A stretch of DNA of 36,232 nucleotides from Bacteroidales bacterium (GCA_012517825.1 JAAYUG010000091.1:1-36232), one strand, 5' to 3'; positions 7,679 to 17,267 are shown, counted from the first letter of the stretch. Numbers and translations are program-made. The notes: a model not told the origin generated them from the sequence alone.

Positions 7679-10312
7679 TTATTTTGATTCATCATCAAAT
7701 CCCAGGCTCATCTGGATACCTGTTGCCGGGTTATCGGCAGAACCAGTGTTTTCTGAAGCAGAAACCGAATGTTCAGGCCCTGGAGAAGCCGGAGGCGGCA
7801 GAGGTTCCAACTCAATAATTTCATCCACCTTATGGGTTGTAAGCCGTTTCCCTTTGGCTTTTATGCTTTTTACGCCAATGAATTCTGCCACATTCACCAC
7901 AAGCGGGGGTCTGAATTTGTCTTTTCCGCCAAACCTCACTTCAATACGGGGCAGGGGAGCGTCCAGAAGAAAAACCACATGGGAAGCCTCATGCTCGTCG
8001 ATGAAGCGGGCAGGTTTTTCGCCGGCTTCGGCAGGGAAACGCTTCAGATAGTAATATTTCTGGCCGGCATCATAATAGACCGCTGAAAGCACTTTCGAGG
8101 GTGCATATTTTTCAATCCGTATCAGATCATCTTCGAAATGGTTTGACAGGTCATAGCTGGTGGTGCGGCAATACCCGCTGCGGGTATAAACCACAATTTT
8201 GTCGCCGTTAAAAAATTCCCCAAGATATTGTCCCCGTTCCTCGGTGTTCAGTCTTCCCACTTCCGGATCGAACCATATGTGGGTACCGCCCAGGGTTGAT
8301 GCCCCTTTTTCTTTCATCACAATTTTGTGGATGGCATGCCGGGTAAGTACGTTCCCGATGGATGAGCGCCCTTTGATGGCCAGGGTGGAAAAATCGAACT
8401 CAAAGACCAGATTTCGCAAACGCGGTTTGGGATTAAGCGTGACACGAATTACCTCGGCTTCTCCTTCCGGGTTGACGCTCAGGTAAAGAATACGTGAATC
8501 GGGCGTTCCTTTTGTAAGGGTATATTCCTTGTCGCGTGTAAGGCCTGTAAGGGCGCAACGTTTGACCATATTGTAGCCGTTTTTTCCGTCGCGGTAAACG
8601 AGGTTGTAAATGGTTCGTGTATCGTTGCGGTTAAATACCCCTGCGTAAAGTATGTCTTTCCCGACAAAAGCCTTTTCCTGCACTTTCGTTACCAGATAAT
8701 GCCCGTCGCGGCGGATCACAATAATATCGTCGATATCACTGCAGTCGCATACGTATTCGTCTTTACGGAGGCCGGTTCCGATAAAACCTTCTTCGCGGTT
8801 CACATAAAGTTTTTCATTGGCAATTACCACACGCGAGGCTTCAATGTTGTCGAAACTGCGAAGTTCGGTGCGGCGTTTCCAGTTGTCCCCGTATTTCTTC
8901 TTTATCTGCCTGAAATACTGAATTGTGTAATCGGTAATATGGGCCAGGTTTTCTTCCGTGGCGGCCAGTTCTTCATTGAGTTTCCGCATCAATTCTTCAG
9001 CCCGCGAAACGTCGTATTTTGAGATCCTTTTTATTCTGATTTCAGTCAGCTTCAGAATATCGTCGCCTGTTACCGGCCTGAAAAGTTGCTTTTCAAATGG
9101 TTTTAGCCCTTTGGCAATGGTTTCGAGCACTGCCTCCCAGGTTTCACATTCTTCAATTTTGCGGTATATCTTGTGCTCGATGAATATTCTCTCCAGCGAG
9201 GCCATAAAGAGTTCCTCCTGAAGTTCGTTTTTCCTTATTTCCAGTTCCTTTTTCAGGAGGCTGACCGTACGGTCAACCGATATTTTGAGAAGGTCGGAGA
9301 CGGAAAGGAATTTAGGACTGGTTTCATCAACCACGCAGCAATTGACGGAGATGGAAGACTCGCAGTCGGTAAATGCATACAGGGCATCAATGGTTTTGTC
9401 GGGCGAGATCCCGGGAGCAAGGTGGATGACAATTTCGACATTACCGGCCGTGTTGTCATCAATTTTTCTGATTTTGATTTTTCCCTTGTCGTTTGCTTTT
9501 ATGATGGATTCGATGAGAGATGAAGTCGTTTGACCAAACGGAAGTTCGGTAATAGTGAGGGTTTTGTTGTCGGTTTTGACTATGCGTGCCCTTACGCGCA
9601 CCGAGCCGCCTCTGGCTCCGTCGTTATAGCGTGAGCAATCGGCAAGGCCGCCTGTGGGGAAGTCGGGATATAGTTCAAACGGTTTCCCGCGGAGGTAGCT
9701 GATAGCTGCTTCAATAAGTTCATTGGGGTTATGGGGTAGTATTTTGGAAGCAAGGCCCACGGCGATTCCTTCTACTCCCTGTGCCAGAAGGAGAGGAAAC
9801 TTTACCGGAAGGATAATGGGTTCTTTGTTTCGTCCGTCGTAGGAAGGTTTCCATTCCGTAGTTTTGGGGTTAAATACTACATCGAGGGCAAATTTTGAAA
9901 GGCGTGCCTCGATGTACCTGGGGGCTGCGGCACTGTCGCCGGTGAGAATATTGCCCCAGTTGCCCTGGGCGTCGATCAGCAGATCTTTTTGTCCGAGCTG
10001 AACAAGAGCTTCCCCGATGGATGCATCGCCATGGGGGTGAAACTGCATGGTATAGCCTATAATATTGGCTACTTTATTGTACCGGCCGTCGTCGAGCAGT
10101 TTCATGGCATGAAGTATCCGGCGCTGGACCGGTTTGAGGCCGTCATAAAGATTGGGAACTGCCCGTTCCAGGATTACATAGGAAGCGTAATCCAGAAACC
10201 AGTCCTTGTACATTCCTTTCAGATGCAGCACCCGTCCCGTGCTTTCAGCCTCTGCTTCAGGCCGGGGAGCTTCCCTTCCTCCATCCATTTCAACAGGATC
10301 CATTGCTTCCAT
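7679..10312 (-). CDS. parC: DNA topoisomerase IV subunit A (type IIA topoisomerase)
   Basis: The A subunit cuts and rejoins DNA through a covalent tyrosine, unlinking daughter chromosomes together with ParE. The 877-residue product has the breakage-reunion core starting near residue 30 (DYASYVILERAVP, GLKPVQRRIL, FHPHGD), with the active tyrosine at 133 in AAPRYIE. A coiled-coil tower region lies near residues 350-480. Beyond it, the C-terminal part has weak beta-propeller-like repeats, and the tail after residue 850 is Pro/Ser/Glu-rich. Pairing with parE 44 bases upstream and the propeller divergence favour ParC over GyrA; I cannot exclude the GyrA label without a tree. It is followed closely by aroK. 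Confidence 0.9.
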   Translation of the reverse strand: MEAMDPVEMDGGREAPRPEAEAESTGRVLHLKGMYKDWFLDYASYVILERAVPNLYDGLKPVQRRILHAMKLLDDGRYNKVANIIGYTMQFHPHGDASIGEALVQLGQKDLLIDAQGNWGNILTGDSAAAPRYIEARLSKFALDVVFNPKTTEWKPSYDGRNKEPIILPVKFPLLLAQGVEGIAVGLASKILPHNPNELIEAAISYLRGKPFELYPDFPTGGLADCSRYNDGARGGSVRVRARIVKTDNKTLTITELPFGQTTSSLIESIIKANDKGKIKIRKIDDNTAGNVEIVIHLAPGISPDKTIDALYAFTDCESSISVNCCVVDETSPKFLSVSDLLKISVDRTVSLLKKELEIRKNELQEELFMASLERIFIEHKIYRKIEECETWEAVLETIAKGLKPFEKQLFRPVTGDDILKLTEIRIKRISKYDVSRAEELMRKLNEELAATEENLAHITDYTIQYFRQIKKKYGDNWKRRTELRSFDNIEASRVVIANEKLYVNREEGFIGTGLRKDEYVCDCSDIDDIIVIRRDGHYLVTKVQEKAFVGKDILYAGVFNRNDTRTIYNLVYRDGKNGYNMVKRCALTGLTRDKEYTLTKGTPDSRILYLSVNPEGEAEVIRVTLNPKPRLRNLVFEFDFSTLAIKGRSSIGNVLTRHAIHKIVMKEKGASTLGGTHIWFDPEVGRLNTEERGQYLGEFFNGDKIVVYTRSGYCRTTSYDLSNHFEDDLIRIEKYAPSKVLSAVYYDAGQKYYYLKRFPAEAGEKPARFIDEHEASHVVFLLDAPLPRIEVRFGGKDKFRPPLVVNVAEFIGVKSIKAKGKRLTTHKVDEIIELEPLPPPASPGPEHSVSASENTGSADNPATGIQMSLGFDDESK

Positions 10313-10356
10313 ATAATGATACTTCCTTCAGACAGATTCGCATGAATTTAAACAGG

Positions 10357-12186
10357 TTACACTTCCTCATCAACGCGAAGGTTTTCGATAATGAATTTTT
10401 GCCGTTCCGGAGTATTCTTACCCATGTAAAAGTCCAGGAGTTCAGCGATGGAATCTTCACGGGTAAGCCGGACGGGCTCCAGACGAATGTCTTTGCCTAT
10501 AAAATGCCGGAATTCGTCAGGCGAAATTTCTCCGAGGCCTTTAAAACGCGTTATTTCAGGATTGCTTCCAAGTTCTCTGATAGCCGCTTCCTTTTCCGCT
10601 TCCGAATAACAGTAGATGGTTTTTTGTTTGTTGCGCACCCTGAACAAGGGAGTTTGAAGGATGTACAGATGCCCTTTTCTTACGAGTTCGGGGAAAAACT
10701 GAAGGAAAAAGGTAATCAGAAGAAGCCGGATGTGCATCCCATCCACGTCGGCATCAGTGGCTATGACTACCTGGTTGTAGCGTAAATTTTCCAGTCCGTC
10801 TTCAATATTGAGAGCTGACTGAAGCAGGTTAAATTCTTCGTTTTCGTAAACAATTTTCTTTGTCAGTCCAAATGTATTCAGGGGTTTTCCTTTCAGGCTG
10901 AAGACGGCCTGAACAGCTACATCACGGCTTTTTGTAATACTGCCGCTGGCAGAATCTCCTTCGGTGATAAACAAGGTTGTTTCCAGCCGGCGCTCATCAT
11001 CGGAATTGTAATGAATTTTGCAGTCGCGGAGCTTGCGATTATGAAGGCTTGCTTTCTTGGCCCGCTCACGGGCAAGTTTCTGAATGCTCGATATGGCTTT
11101 TCGTTCTTTTTCCGATTCCAGGATTTTCTTAAGCAGGATATCGGCCGTGGAAGGGTTTCTGTGAAGGTAATTGTCGAGTTGTTCCTTCACGAAATCGTTG
11201 ATGAATTTGTTCACCGAAGGTCCTTCCGGTCCCATATCCTTGCTGCCCAGTTTGGTTTTTGTTTGCGATTCAAAAACAGGATCTTCAATCTTGATGCTGA
11301 GGGCTGCTATGATGGAACTGCGGATATCGGAAGCATCATAATCTTTGCGGTAAAATTCCCTGACAGTTTTTACGATGGCTTCGCGGAAGGCAGTAAGATG
11401 CGTACCTCCCTGAACGGTATGCTGGCCATTTACAAAGGTATAGTAGTCTTCGCCATATTGGTTGCCATGGGTCATGGCAATTTCGATGTCGTCACCCTTC
11501 AGATGGATGACCGGATAGAGGATATCGGTTGTAATATTTTCGGCCAGCAGGTCGAGAAGGCCGTTTCGCGAAATGTAGGGTTTCCCGTTGTAAATGATGG
11601 TGAGACCGGAATTCAGATAGGTATAATTCCGGACCATGGATTCGACATACTCGTCAATGAAACGGAAATGCCCGAACATTTTGTCATCCGGGTAGAAGAT
11701 GACAAGAGTTCCGTTAGGCTGGGAGGCCGGCATTTCAGGTTGATCAGCAATCAGAATACCCTCGGCGTATTCAAGGCTTTTGACCTTTCCTTCGCGGAAC
11801 GACTGAATGATAAACTTTGACGAGAGGGCATTGACAGCCTTGATACCTACGCCGTTCAGGCCTACCGACTTCTTAAATACCTTGGAATCGTACTTGGCGC
11901 CGGTGTTCATCCTGGAAACCACATCGGCCAGTTTACCAAGGGGAATGCCACGTCCGTAATCACGCACCCGCACCATCCTTTCCTGGATGGTAAGTTCAAT
12001 GGTGTTTCCAAAGCCCATCATGAACTCATCAACGGAATTGTCAAGCACCTCCTTGAGCAGAACATAAATCCCGTCATCGGTTGAGGAGCCATCTCCCAGC
12101 TTCCCGATATACATTCCGGGCCTGCGGCGAATATGCTCCCGCCAGTCCAGGGTTCTGATCGATTCTTCCGTATAGGCAGCCGTCAT
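10357..12186 (-). CDS. parE: DNA topoisomerase IV subunit B (ATPase subunit)
   Basis: ParE is the ATPase partner of ParC. The 609-residue protein has the GHKL ATP site ([12 protein letters not shown], then DYGRGIPLG, then [14 protein letters not shown]). The transducer domain carries the [10 protein letters not shown] loop, and the Toprim metal site shows TEGDSASG and [12 protein letters not shown]. The C-terminal IIA segment [13 protein letters not shown] is also present. Its length fits ParE and short GyrB types without the E. coli-specific insertion. It begins a minus-strand run with parC and aroK. A TTG-N18-TATCTTTG promoter lies just upstream of the ATG. Confidence 0.93.
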   Translation of the reverse strand: MTAAYTEESIRTLDWREHIRRRPGMYIGKLGDGSSTDDGIYVLLKEVLDNSVDEFMMGFGNTIELTIQERMVRVRDYGRGIPLGKLADVVSRMNTGAKYDSKVFKKSVGLNGVGIKAVNALSSKFIIQSFREGKVKSLEYAEGILIADQPEMPASQPNGTLVIFYPDDKMFGHFRFIDEYVESMVRNYTYLNSGLTIIYNGKPYISRNGLLDLLAENITTDILYPVIHLKGDDIEIAMTHGNQYGEDYYTFVNGQHTVQGGTHLTAFREAIVKTVREFYRKDYDASDIRSSIIAALSIKIEDPVFESQTKTKLGSKDMGPEGPSVNKFINDFVKEQLDNYLHRNPSTADILLKKILESEKERKAISSIQKLARERAKKASLHNRKLRDCKIHYNSDDERRLETTLFITEGDSASGSITKSRDVAVQAVFSLKGKPLNTFGLTKKIVYENEEFNLLQSALNIEDGLENLRYNQVVIATDADVDGMHIRLLLITFFLQFFPELVRKGHLYILQTPLFRVRNKQKTIYCYSEAEKEAAIRELGSNPEITRFKGLGEISPDEFRHFIGKDIRLEPVRLTREDSIAELLDFYMGKNTPERQKFIIENLRVDEEV

Positions 12187-12209
12187 ACTACTTTTTCTCT
12201 TTCAGAGTT

Positions 12210-12238
12210 CAAAGATACGTAAATTGCTTCCGGCGCAA
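12210..12238 (-). promoter_or_regulatory. Promoter of parE-parC-aroK
   Basis: On the minus strand TTG (12238-12236), an 18-base spacer and TATCTTTG (12217-12210) fit the Bacteroidota consensus. The parE ATG is 23 bases downstream. Confidence 0.6.
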
Positions 12239-12284
12239 TGACTATCTTTTCAACAGGAATGTTTATAAATAGAGGAGAATTGTT

Positions 12285-12360
12285 AAAAAATCACCTGCAC
12301 AGACCAGTAAGCGAACCGCCTGCCTGCATCGCCGGCAGTTGATTTGAATGAAAACAGGTG
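12285..12360 (-). terminator. Nested hairpin and T-tract downstream of the Rossmann-like gene
   Basis: On the minus strand an outer stem CACCTG/CAGGTG (12360-12355 with 12297-12292) encloses an inner stem CTGCC/GGCAG (12338-12334 with 12324-12320). The strand then continues as ATTTTTT. This could end transcription of the preceding gene before the parE promoter. The long loop makes it an atypical terminator; a small structured RNA is an alternative. Confidence 0.4.
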
Positions 12361-12377
12361 TTTCTGGAAAATTCCCT

Positions 12378-13178
12378 CTAAATAACCATTGCTTTCATGT
12401 TCAGATGCACGTTGTAACCAGGTATGTAGGAACCGGTGGTATCAAAAATCCAGGTCCATTCCCTCAGGGAATTTCCTTCGTTGAGGTCAATTGCCAGCGA
12501 AGGGGTTGTTACTGTATTGCCCTCTTTCCTTGGGTAATGGATTTCACTTACATCGGTTATAAGGCAGGAGGGTGAAAAGTATTTAAGCAGGCTTATATGC
12601 TGATTTTGAATGGTTTGACGAAATGCTTCCGTCTGGTTTTTTTCAAGTGAACAGTGTTTTCTCAGGTAGTCAAGGATAAATGCGTCAAGCTGGCTGAGGA
12701 TGTTTAATGAGACGGCCGATGTGTCGGAAGGGGAGTGTGCTTTTTTCAGCGTATCAAGGATGGGCGAGATGTCGGGTGTAAATAACACGGAAGGCGTGCT
12801 TCCGGCATAATTTTCAACAAAATCATGGGATAGAAGGATTCCGTTTCCTGTGATATCAGCTTCAAGCAGGCTTACATTGTTGTATTTCTGCACTTTATGC
12901 TGTACCTGGGCTGGGTGGTGGATGTCAACCAGGGTTATTCTCCGGAATCGTCCTGACAGTTCTTCCAGAGGGAAGTCAAGCAGCCACCCGCTGCCGAAAA
13001 CAATCAGATTGTCTTTTCCTTTCAGTGATTCAGCAAATTCAATAATATACTGATGGGCATTGAACAAATGAGACTGCCAGTTATGTGCTTCCCGCAGATA
13101 ACGGTTCATAATTCCCTGCTGATCAGAAGGGAAATTCATTTTGCGAACCATGTTTTGCAAGGTGTTCTGGGCAGACAT
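12378..13178 (-). CDS. Uncharacterised Rossmann-like protein, possible class I methyltransferase
   Basis: I cannot name this 266-residue protein. The middle looks like the first half of a nucleotide- or SAM-binding Rossmann fold. LIVFGSGWLLDFP at residues 58-70 resembles motif I with a reduced glycine loop. ITLVDIHHP at 81-89 supplies an acidic residue ending strand 2, and VSLLEADITG at 102-111 resembles motif III. The N-terminal 50 residues look helical with many aromatic and His residues; the end contains a TWIFDTTGSYIPGYNVHLN segment. There is no signal peptide. It starts 5 bases after plsC stops, so is almost surely co-transcribed with it. Whether it methylates anything is unproven. Confidence 0.7.
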   Translation of the reverse strand: MSAQNTLQNMVRKMNFPSDQQGIMNRYLREAHNWQSHLFNAHQYIIEFAESLKGKDNLIVFGSGWLLDFPLEELSGRFRRITLVDIHHPAQVQHKVQKYNNVSLLEADITGNGILLSHDFVENYAGSTPSVLFTPDISPILDTLKKAHSPSDTSAVSLNILSQLDAFILDYLRKHCSLEKNQTEAFRQTIQNQHISLLKYFSPSCLITDVSEIHYPRKEGNTVTTPSLAIDLNEGNSLREWTWIFDTTGSYIPGYNVHLNMKAMVI

Positions 13179-13183
13179 CCGGT

Positions 13184-13930
13184 TTATTGATTTGCACGGA
13201 GTTTATTCAATTCTGATTCCATCAGGTTCTGGAAAATCTGCATCAGCTGTCCGGGCTCCTCTGTACCCCATGAAGAGGGAGGTACAGGAGATAGCACCCT
13301 TACAATTATCTTCTTTCGTTTTTTGAACATAAAACCTTTCTTTGGAAGGGCTTCATGCGTTCCGTCAATGATTACCGGTACGATGGGTACTTTTACCCTG
13401 ACGGCCAGGCGAAAGGCTCCTTCGCGGAAACGATGCATTTTGCCGTCGGGAGAACGGGTTCCTTCAGGAAATATCAGAACCGAATTACCCCGCCGTATTT
13501 CCTCTTCACAGCGGGCCAGCATTTTCAAATAGCTGCGGCCTTTCATCCGGTCAACCTCAATATACCGGTTCAGGCGCATGACGATCCCTAAAAAGGGAAT
13601 CCGGAAATTCTGAATCTTTGATACCCATTTAAAGTTTCTCAACAGTCCGTATAGCACCATGATATCAGCCAGTGACTGGTGATTGGAAATGATAATGCAT
13701 GGCTGGTCATCGCGGATGTTGTTCCGTCCTTCAAAACGAATGGTCCAGTATGGATTCACCAATGCATACATATAGCCCCATAAGGACGATGCATAGTGCA
13801 GCACCAGGCCCCGGCTGTCGAAGGGAAGCGTAATGAGCCAGACAGGAACAGCAATAAAAGCAAAAAGGATTGTGGCTGCTGCCCAGAAAGCCCATATAAT
13901 CAGCGACATTATCAGATGAAATACTCTCAT
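13184..13930 (-). CDS. plsC: 1-acyl-sn-glycerol-3-phosphate acyltransferase
   Basis: PlsC-type enzymes add the second acyl chain to lysophosphatidic acid at the inner membrane. The 248-residue protein starts with a hydrophobic anchor (residues 5-35). It then shows the acyltransferase motifs: NHQSLADI near residue 82 (the HX4D-like catalytic block), RMNRYIEVDR (motif II), FPEGTRSPDG near residue 154 (motif III), and VPIVPVIIDGTHEALP (motif IV). Motif I here is H-Q-S-L-A-D, where the catalytic His and Asp are four residues apart as usual. It is co-directional with the Rossmann-like gene. Substrate choice within the family cannot be fixed by sequence alone. Confidence 0.9.
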   Translation of the reverse strand: MRVFHLIMSLIIWAFWAAATILFAFIAVPVWLITLPFDSRGLVLHYASSLWGYMYALVNPYWTIRFEGRNNIRDDQPCIIISNHQSLADIMVLYGLLRNFKWVSKIQNFRIPFLGIVMRLNRYIEVDRMKGRSYLKMLARCEEEIRRGNSVLIFPEGTRSPDGKMHRFREGAFRLAVRVKVPIVPVIIDGTHEALPKKGFMFKKRKKIIVRVLSPVPPSSWGTEEPGQLMQIFQNLMESELNKLRANQ

Positions 13931-13989
13931 TCCTGAAAAAGCTTGTGCGTTTTATTCATGCCGGACAAATTGATGACAGGTTCTGTTTT

Positions 13990-13997
13990 CAAAAATA
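13990..13997 (-). promoter_or_regulatory. Weak -7 candidate for plsC
   Basis: The minus strand reads TATTTTTG, an exact TAnnTTTG match 60 bases upstream of the plsC ATG. No -33 partner is visible, so this may be chance in AT-rich DNA. Confidence 0.3.
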
Positions 13998-14109
13998 CTC
14001 CATTGGCATAATAGTTGCTTAACCGAACAATGAAGATTTTTACTTTCCTGATACTTGCGTTAAATTTATACAATAATTTTATTACAATTCGTTTGATAAT
14101 TAACACATT

Positions 14110-14694
14110 ATGGAAAAGTGGCGTCAGACAGTGATTGTGCTGATTTTTTCCGCACTGGTTTATTCCGCAGGATTTCCTGTAATTGCCCAGCCTGCGGCTC
14201 ATGATACCATTGTGCGTCTCGGAGGGAGGCGGATGATAGTGGATGTCATTTCTGTTTCAGCATCGGATGTGTCGTATAAAGATATTGGATCGGAAGAACT
14301 GCAGCAACTCAATCATAAGTATATTGAACGGATCATATACCGGAGCGGAAAAGTGGATATTTTCAATAAACCCGTCGTACAGCTCATTGATGAAAACAGG
14401 TGGGAAGCAGTTCTGATTACAGAAAATAAGGCCGATGTGGAAGGAATGTATGAGTATGGTCTGGTGCGTTCCTCTTCAAGTTCTGATGCCAGAAATATGA
14501 AGGCGGCCAAAAAGAGCGCCACCATCCGGCTTCAGAAGAGGGCTGCCAATATGGGAGCCAACGTGGTGCTGATCACAAAGTCCATTGCAGTTGGTGGATA
14601 CGGCGAAACACCCGGTTATAACATGGAAGGAATTGCTTATGGTTTCCGGCCGCCTGCTGAAAAGAAACAGCAGGAAGAAAACAAATCCGAATAG
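14110..14694 (+). CDS. Uncharacterised exported protein
   Basis: I do not recognise this 194-residue protein. Residues 1-27 form a signal peptide ending in VIAQ before PAAHDT; there is no lipobox Cys. The first half of the mature region (TIVRLGGRRMIVDVISVS, then KYIERIIYRSGKVDIF) looks like small beta strands. The second half contains LQKRAANMGANVVLITKS followed by a Gly-rich stretch and GIAYG. This resembles the helix-then-GAN pattern of RcsF/YbjQ-like folds, but only loosely. The C-terminus is Lys/Glu-rich. Export to the periplasm is the only firm statement. It stands alone between divergent plsC and convergent lplA. Confidence 0.72.
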   Translation: MEKWRQTVIVLIFSALVYSAGFPVIAQPAAHDTIVRLGGRRMIVDVISVSASDVSYKDIGSEELQQLNHKYIERIIYRSGKVDIFNKPVVQLIDENRWEAVLITENKADVEGMYEYGLVRSSSSSDARNMKAAKKSATIRLQKRAANMGANVVLITKSIAVGGYGETPGYNMEGIAYGFRPPAEKKQQEENKSE

Positions 14695-14717
14695 CCTCTA
14701 ATTTTCTCGTCCGGATA

Positions 14718-15683
14718 TCAGAATAAGGCGGGCAGTAGAGTATTGAAAACCTCCGATGAAAGCGATGAAGGCAATTTATCTGCAATGGTTTTAAGGAGGT
14801 AATTTTCTTCCAGTCGGGCACCCTGCAGAGCCCCCGAAATAAGGTCAAGTTCTTTCTGAACATTGGTTCCGGTAAGTCGGATCTGGTTTATGTAGCCTTT
14901 TGCAACAGAAAGCTTAATGTGTACGGTTCCATAGGGAGTTTCTACCTCTCTTTCGAGCTGATAATCAGGCGAATAGGCGTAAATCCATTCCCAGGTATTA
15001 AATTTTGCGGCTGACAGCTCAATTATTTTTCTCTTGTCTTCGTCAGTCAGACTGTAAATGACTGCCCGGAAATGCTGAACAACAAAGGAGAACAGAAACT
15101 TTCTGAATGCATCCCTGTCGGGATTACTTAGAAAGGAAGCTATGTTCACAACCTCACTCCGGCGGGAATTCACTCCTTTGTGCGTATATTTTCCCGAAGG
15201 ATGGAGTACCTGCTTCAGGTGTTCAAGATCAGAATCAAAAAGTAAGGTTCCATGGTGCAAGGTTCTCTGATGATATACATGTTCGGCATTCCCTGAAATC
15301 TTTTTTCCGTAGATCAGCAGATCATTTTTGTCACCTCTTTCGGCAGGAATGTGCAGTTCATTCAGTGCGAGAAGAACAGGGGCTGTACATGCTTCGAACT
15401 GAACCAGTGCACCTTCAGAACCGTTTCGTATGAAGGTGAAATTGAGATTTCCAGCGTCGTGATAAACGGCACCCCCGCCTGAAAGCCTTCGTGCAATGCG
15501 GATGTTGTTTTCTCCGGCAAAGAGGTAGTTAACTTCGGCAAGAGTAACCTGGTGTTTTCCGACAATAACCGACGGCTTGTCGGAATAAAGGAAGAAAACT
15601 TCATCCTCCATTTCTTTCAGGAGATATTCTTCTGCAGCGAGATTGAGGTAGGGGTCGGTAAAAGGACTGTCAATGGCCAGCAT
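14718..15683 (-). CDS. lplA: Lipoate--protein ligase
   Basis: LplA activates free lipoate with ATP and attaches it to lipoyl domains of 2-oxoacid dehydrogenases and GcvH. From MLAIDSP the protein has 321 residues. The family signatures are RRLSGGGAVYHD near residue 72, followed by GNLNF, and the catalytic lysine in KKISGNAE near residue 130. A C-terminal accessory domain (about residues 240-320) is present. I chose ATG 15683 over an in-frame start at 15803, because the additional 40 residues are encoded inside the upstream PAP2 gene and are not family-like. The start overlaps the end of the PAP2 gene by 14 bases. Confidence 0.91.
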   Translation of the reverse strand: MLAIDSPFTDPYLNLAAEEYLLKEMEDEVFFLYSDKPSVIVGKHQVTLAEVNYLFAGENNIRIARRLSGGGAVYHDAGNLNFTFIRNGSEGALVQFEACTAPVLLALNELHIPAERGDKNDLLIYGKKISGNAEHVYHQRTLHHGTLLFDSDLEHLKQVLHPSGKYTHKGVNSRRSEVVNIASFLSNPDRDAFRKFLFSFVVQHFRAVIYSLTDEDKRKIIELSAAKFNTWEWIYAYSPDYQLEREVETPYGTVHIKLSVAKGYINQIRLTGTNVQKELDLISGALQGARLEENYLLKTIADKLPSSLSSEVFNTLLPALF

Positions 15684-16257
15684 CCCGGGTAGTGTTATTT
15701 CGGTAAACGACGAACACGAATTTTCTGTACAACGCAAAAAAGGCAAATGCCAGCAGAACGCCCCATAACGCTCCGCAAACAACATCTCCGGGGTAATGAA
15801 CACCCAGGTAAATTCTGCTGTATGACACGATTCCTGCCCAAATTAAAATGGCCCATGAGAACCATTTTCTGCGGAACAGCAGGGAAAGAAAGGTGGCCAG
15901 GGCAAAGACATTGGAAGCATGTGATGAGATAAAACCGTAGAGTCCTCCGTGGTAGTTGTGTACAAAATGAAGAAGGCCCTGCAGGGAAGGCTCATGGGAA
16001 GGGCGCAGACGATGAAACAGGTTTTTGAAAAGATGCACGGAAGTCTGGTCAGAGCATGCAATCAGCAAAACAACAAAGAGAATGATCAGCCAGGATTTTT
16101 TCTTAAAAGTCAGAATGATGAAAACGATCAGCAGAACATAAAGGGGAATCCATACGGGGATACGGGAGAAAAACCACATGATTTCATCCATCAGGGGAGA
16201 GTGCATTCCGTTAAGGAATAAAAGGATTTCTTTGTCGATTTCCAGCAGGGAATTCAT
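15670..16257 (-). CDS. Phosphatase PAP2 family membrane protein
   Basis: PAP2 enzymes remove phosphate from lipid phosphates such as undecaprenyl pyrophosphate, lipid A or phosphatidate. The 195-residue protein has about five or six membrane spans and the three catalytic blocks. KNLFHRLRP (C1) is near residue 74, and SSHASNVF (C2, with Ser-Ser in place of the common Pro-Ser-Gly) is near residue 111. SRIYLGVHYPGD (C3) is near residue 146. All catalytic Arg and His residues are present, so activity is expected. It follows obg by 11 bases and overlaps lplA. The lipid substrate is not determined by sequence. Confidence 0.9.
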   Translation of the reverse strand: MNSLLEIDKEILLFLNGMHSPLMDEIMWFFSRIPVWIPLYVLLIVFIILTFKKKSWLIILFVVLLIACSDQTSVHLFKNLFHRLRPSHEPSLQGLLHFVHNYHGGLYGFISSHASNVFALATFLSLLFRRKWFSWAILIWAGIVSYSRIYLGVHYPGDVVCGALWGVLLAFAFFALYRKFVFVVYRNNTTRDAGH

Positions 16258-16268
16258 GGATATTGGAT

Positions 16269-17267
16269 TTAGTCTGATTCATTCAGGGTTTCCCAGAGAA
16301 TATCCTTGAGCCGGTCAATATTGTATCCTGTTACTGATGAGATAAAAACCGTCTTTATTCCCGGAGGCAGATTCCGGCTGGTTTCGGTAATAATTTCGCG
16401 GTCGGCCAGGTCGGATTTTGTGATCGCCAGCACCCTTTTTTTGTCGAGCAGTTCAGGGTTGTATTTTTCCAGTTCGCCCAGAAGGATGTGGTATTCTTTT
16501 ACAATATCAGACGAATCAACGGGTATCATGAACAGGAGAACAGAGTTCCTTTCAATATGGCGGAGGAAGCGCAAACCCAGGCCCTTTCCTTCGGCAGCAC
16601 CTTCGATGATGCCGGGAATGTCGGCCATGACAAAAGAACGGTTATCGCGGTACGAAACAATGCCCAGGTTAGGAACCAGTGTGGTAAAAGGGTAGTCGGC
16701 AATTTTGGGTTTAGCTGCTGAAACGACGGAGAGGAGAGTGGATTTACCGGCATTGGGAAATCCAACCAGACCCACGTCGGCCAGCAGTTTGAGTTCGAGT
16801 ATGAACCATCCTTCTTCTCCGGGTTCTCCCGGTTGGGCATACTTAGGAGCCTGATTTACCGGCGATTTAAAGTGGTCGTTTCCAAGGCCGCCTCTTCCGC
16901 CCCGGAGCAGAATTTTTTCTTCTCCGTCTTTGGTAATTTCGGCGAGGATTTCATCACTGCCATCCCTGCGGGCAATGGTTCCAAGCGGAACTTCGATAAC
17001 AACGTCTTTTCCGTCGGCTCCATGCTGGAGGGCGCCGCGTCCCGGTTCCCCGTCGCCGGCTCTTATGTGCCGCTGGTACTTCAGGTGAAGAAGTGTCCAT
17101 AGCTGGGCATTCCCTTTTAAAATAATATGTCCTCCCCGGCCTCCGTCTCCTCCATCCGGACCACCACGGGGGATGTATTTTGCCCTGAGAAAATGCACAC
17201 TTCCCGCCCCTCCTTTACCTGAGCGGAGATGAATCTTTACGTAATCGATGAAATTAGACTCTGCCAA
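16269..17267 (-). CDS. obg: GTPase Obg (CgtA), TTG start
   Basis: Obg is a ribosome-associated GTPase needed for 50S assembly and linked to the stringent response. The 332-residue protein has the Gly-rich Obg fold (residues 1-158, with [16 protein letters not shown] and [12 protein letters not shown]). The G domain follows: G1 GFPNAGKST near residue 168, G2 [12 protein letters not shown]3 [10 protein letters not shown]4 TKSD, and G5 SSVTG. No other complete domain follows, so it is the short form. The natural N-terminus ([12 protein letters not shown]) begins with TTG at 17267-17265. No in-frame ATG lies in the roughly 70 upstream bases I read, so a rare start codon is likely. An adk terminator lies just upstream. 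Confidence 0.95.
   Translation of the reverse strand: MAESNFIDYVKIHLRSGKGGAGSVHFLRAKYIPRGGPDGGDGGRGGHIILKGNAQLWTLLHLKYQRHIRAGDGEPGRGALQHGADGKDVVIEVPLGTIARRDGSDEILAEITKDGEEKILLRGGRGGLGNDHFKSPVNQAPKYAQPGEPGEEGWFILELKLLADVGLVGFPNAGKSTLLSVVSAAKPKIADYPFTTLVPNLGIVSYRDNRSFVMADIPGIIEGAAEGKGLGLRFLRHIERNSVLLFMIPVDSSDIVKEYHILLGELEKYNPELLDKKRVLAITKSDLADREIITETSRNLPPGIKTVFISSVTGYNIDRLKDILWETLNESD

Noticed and set aside
7557-8051. 164-codon plus-strand ORF
   Set aside because: Antisense to aroK and parC; Ser/Gly/Pro-rich shadow of the real genes.
11011-11820. 269-codon plus-strand ORF
   Set aside because: It lies antisense within parE, whose motifs are complete on the minus strand; the translation has no recognisable features.
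13927-14202. 91-codon minus-strand ORF upstream of plsC
   Set aside because: It overlaps the start of the exported-protein gene in the opposite direction, and its translation looks random.
15684-15803. N-terminal 40-residue extension of lplA
   Set aside because: The extra frame lies within the PAP2 gene and is not like lipoate ligases, so the start was moved to 15683.
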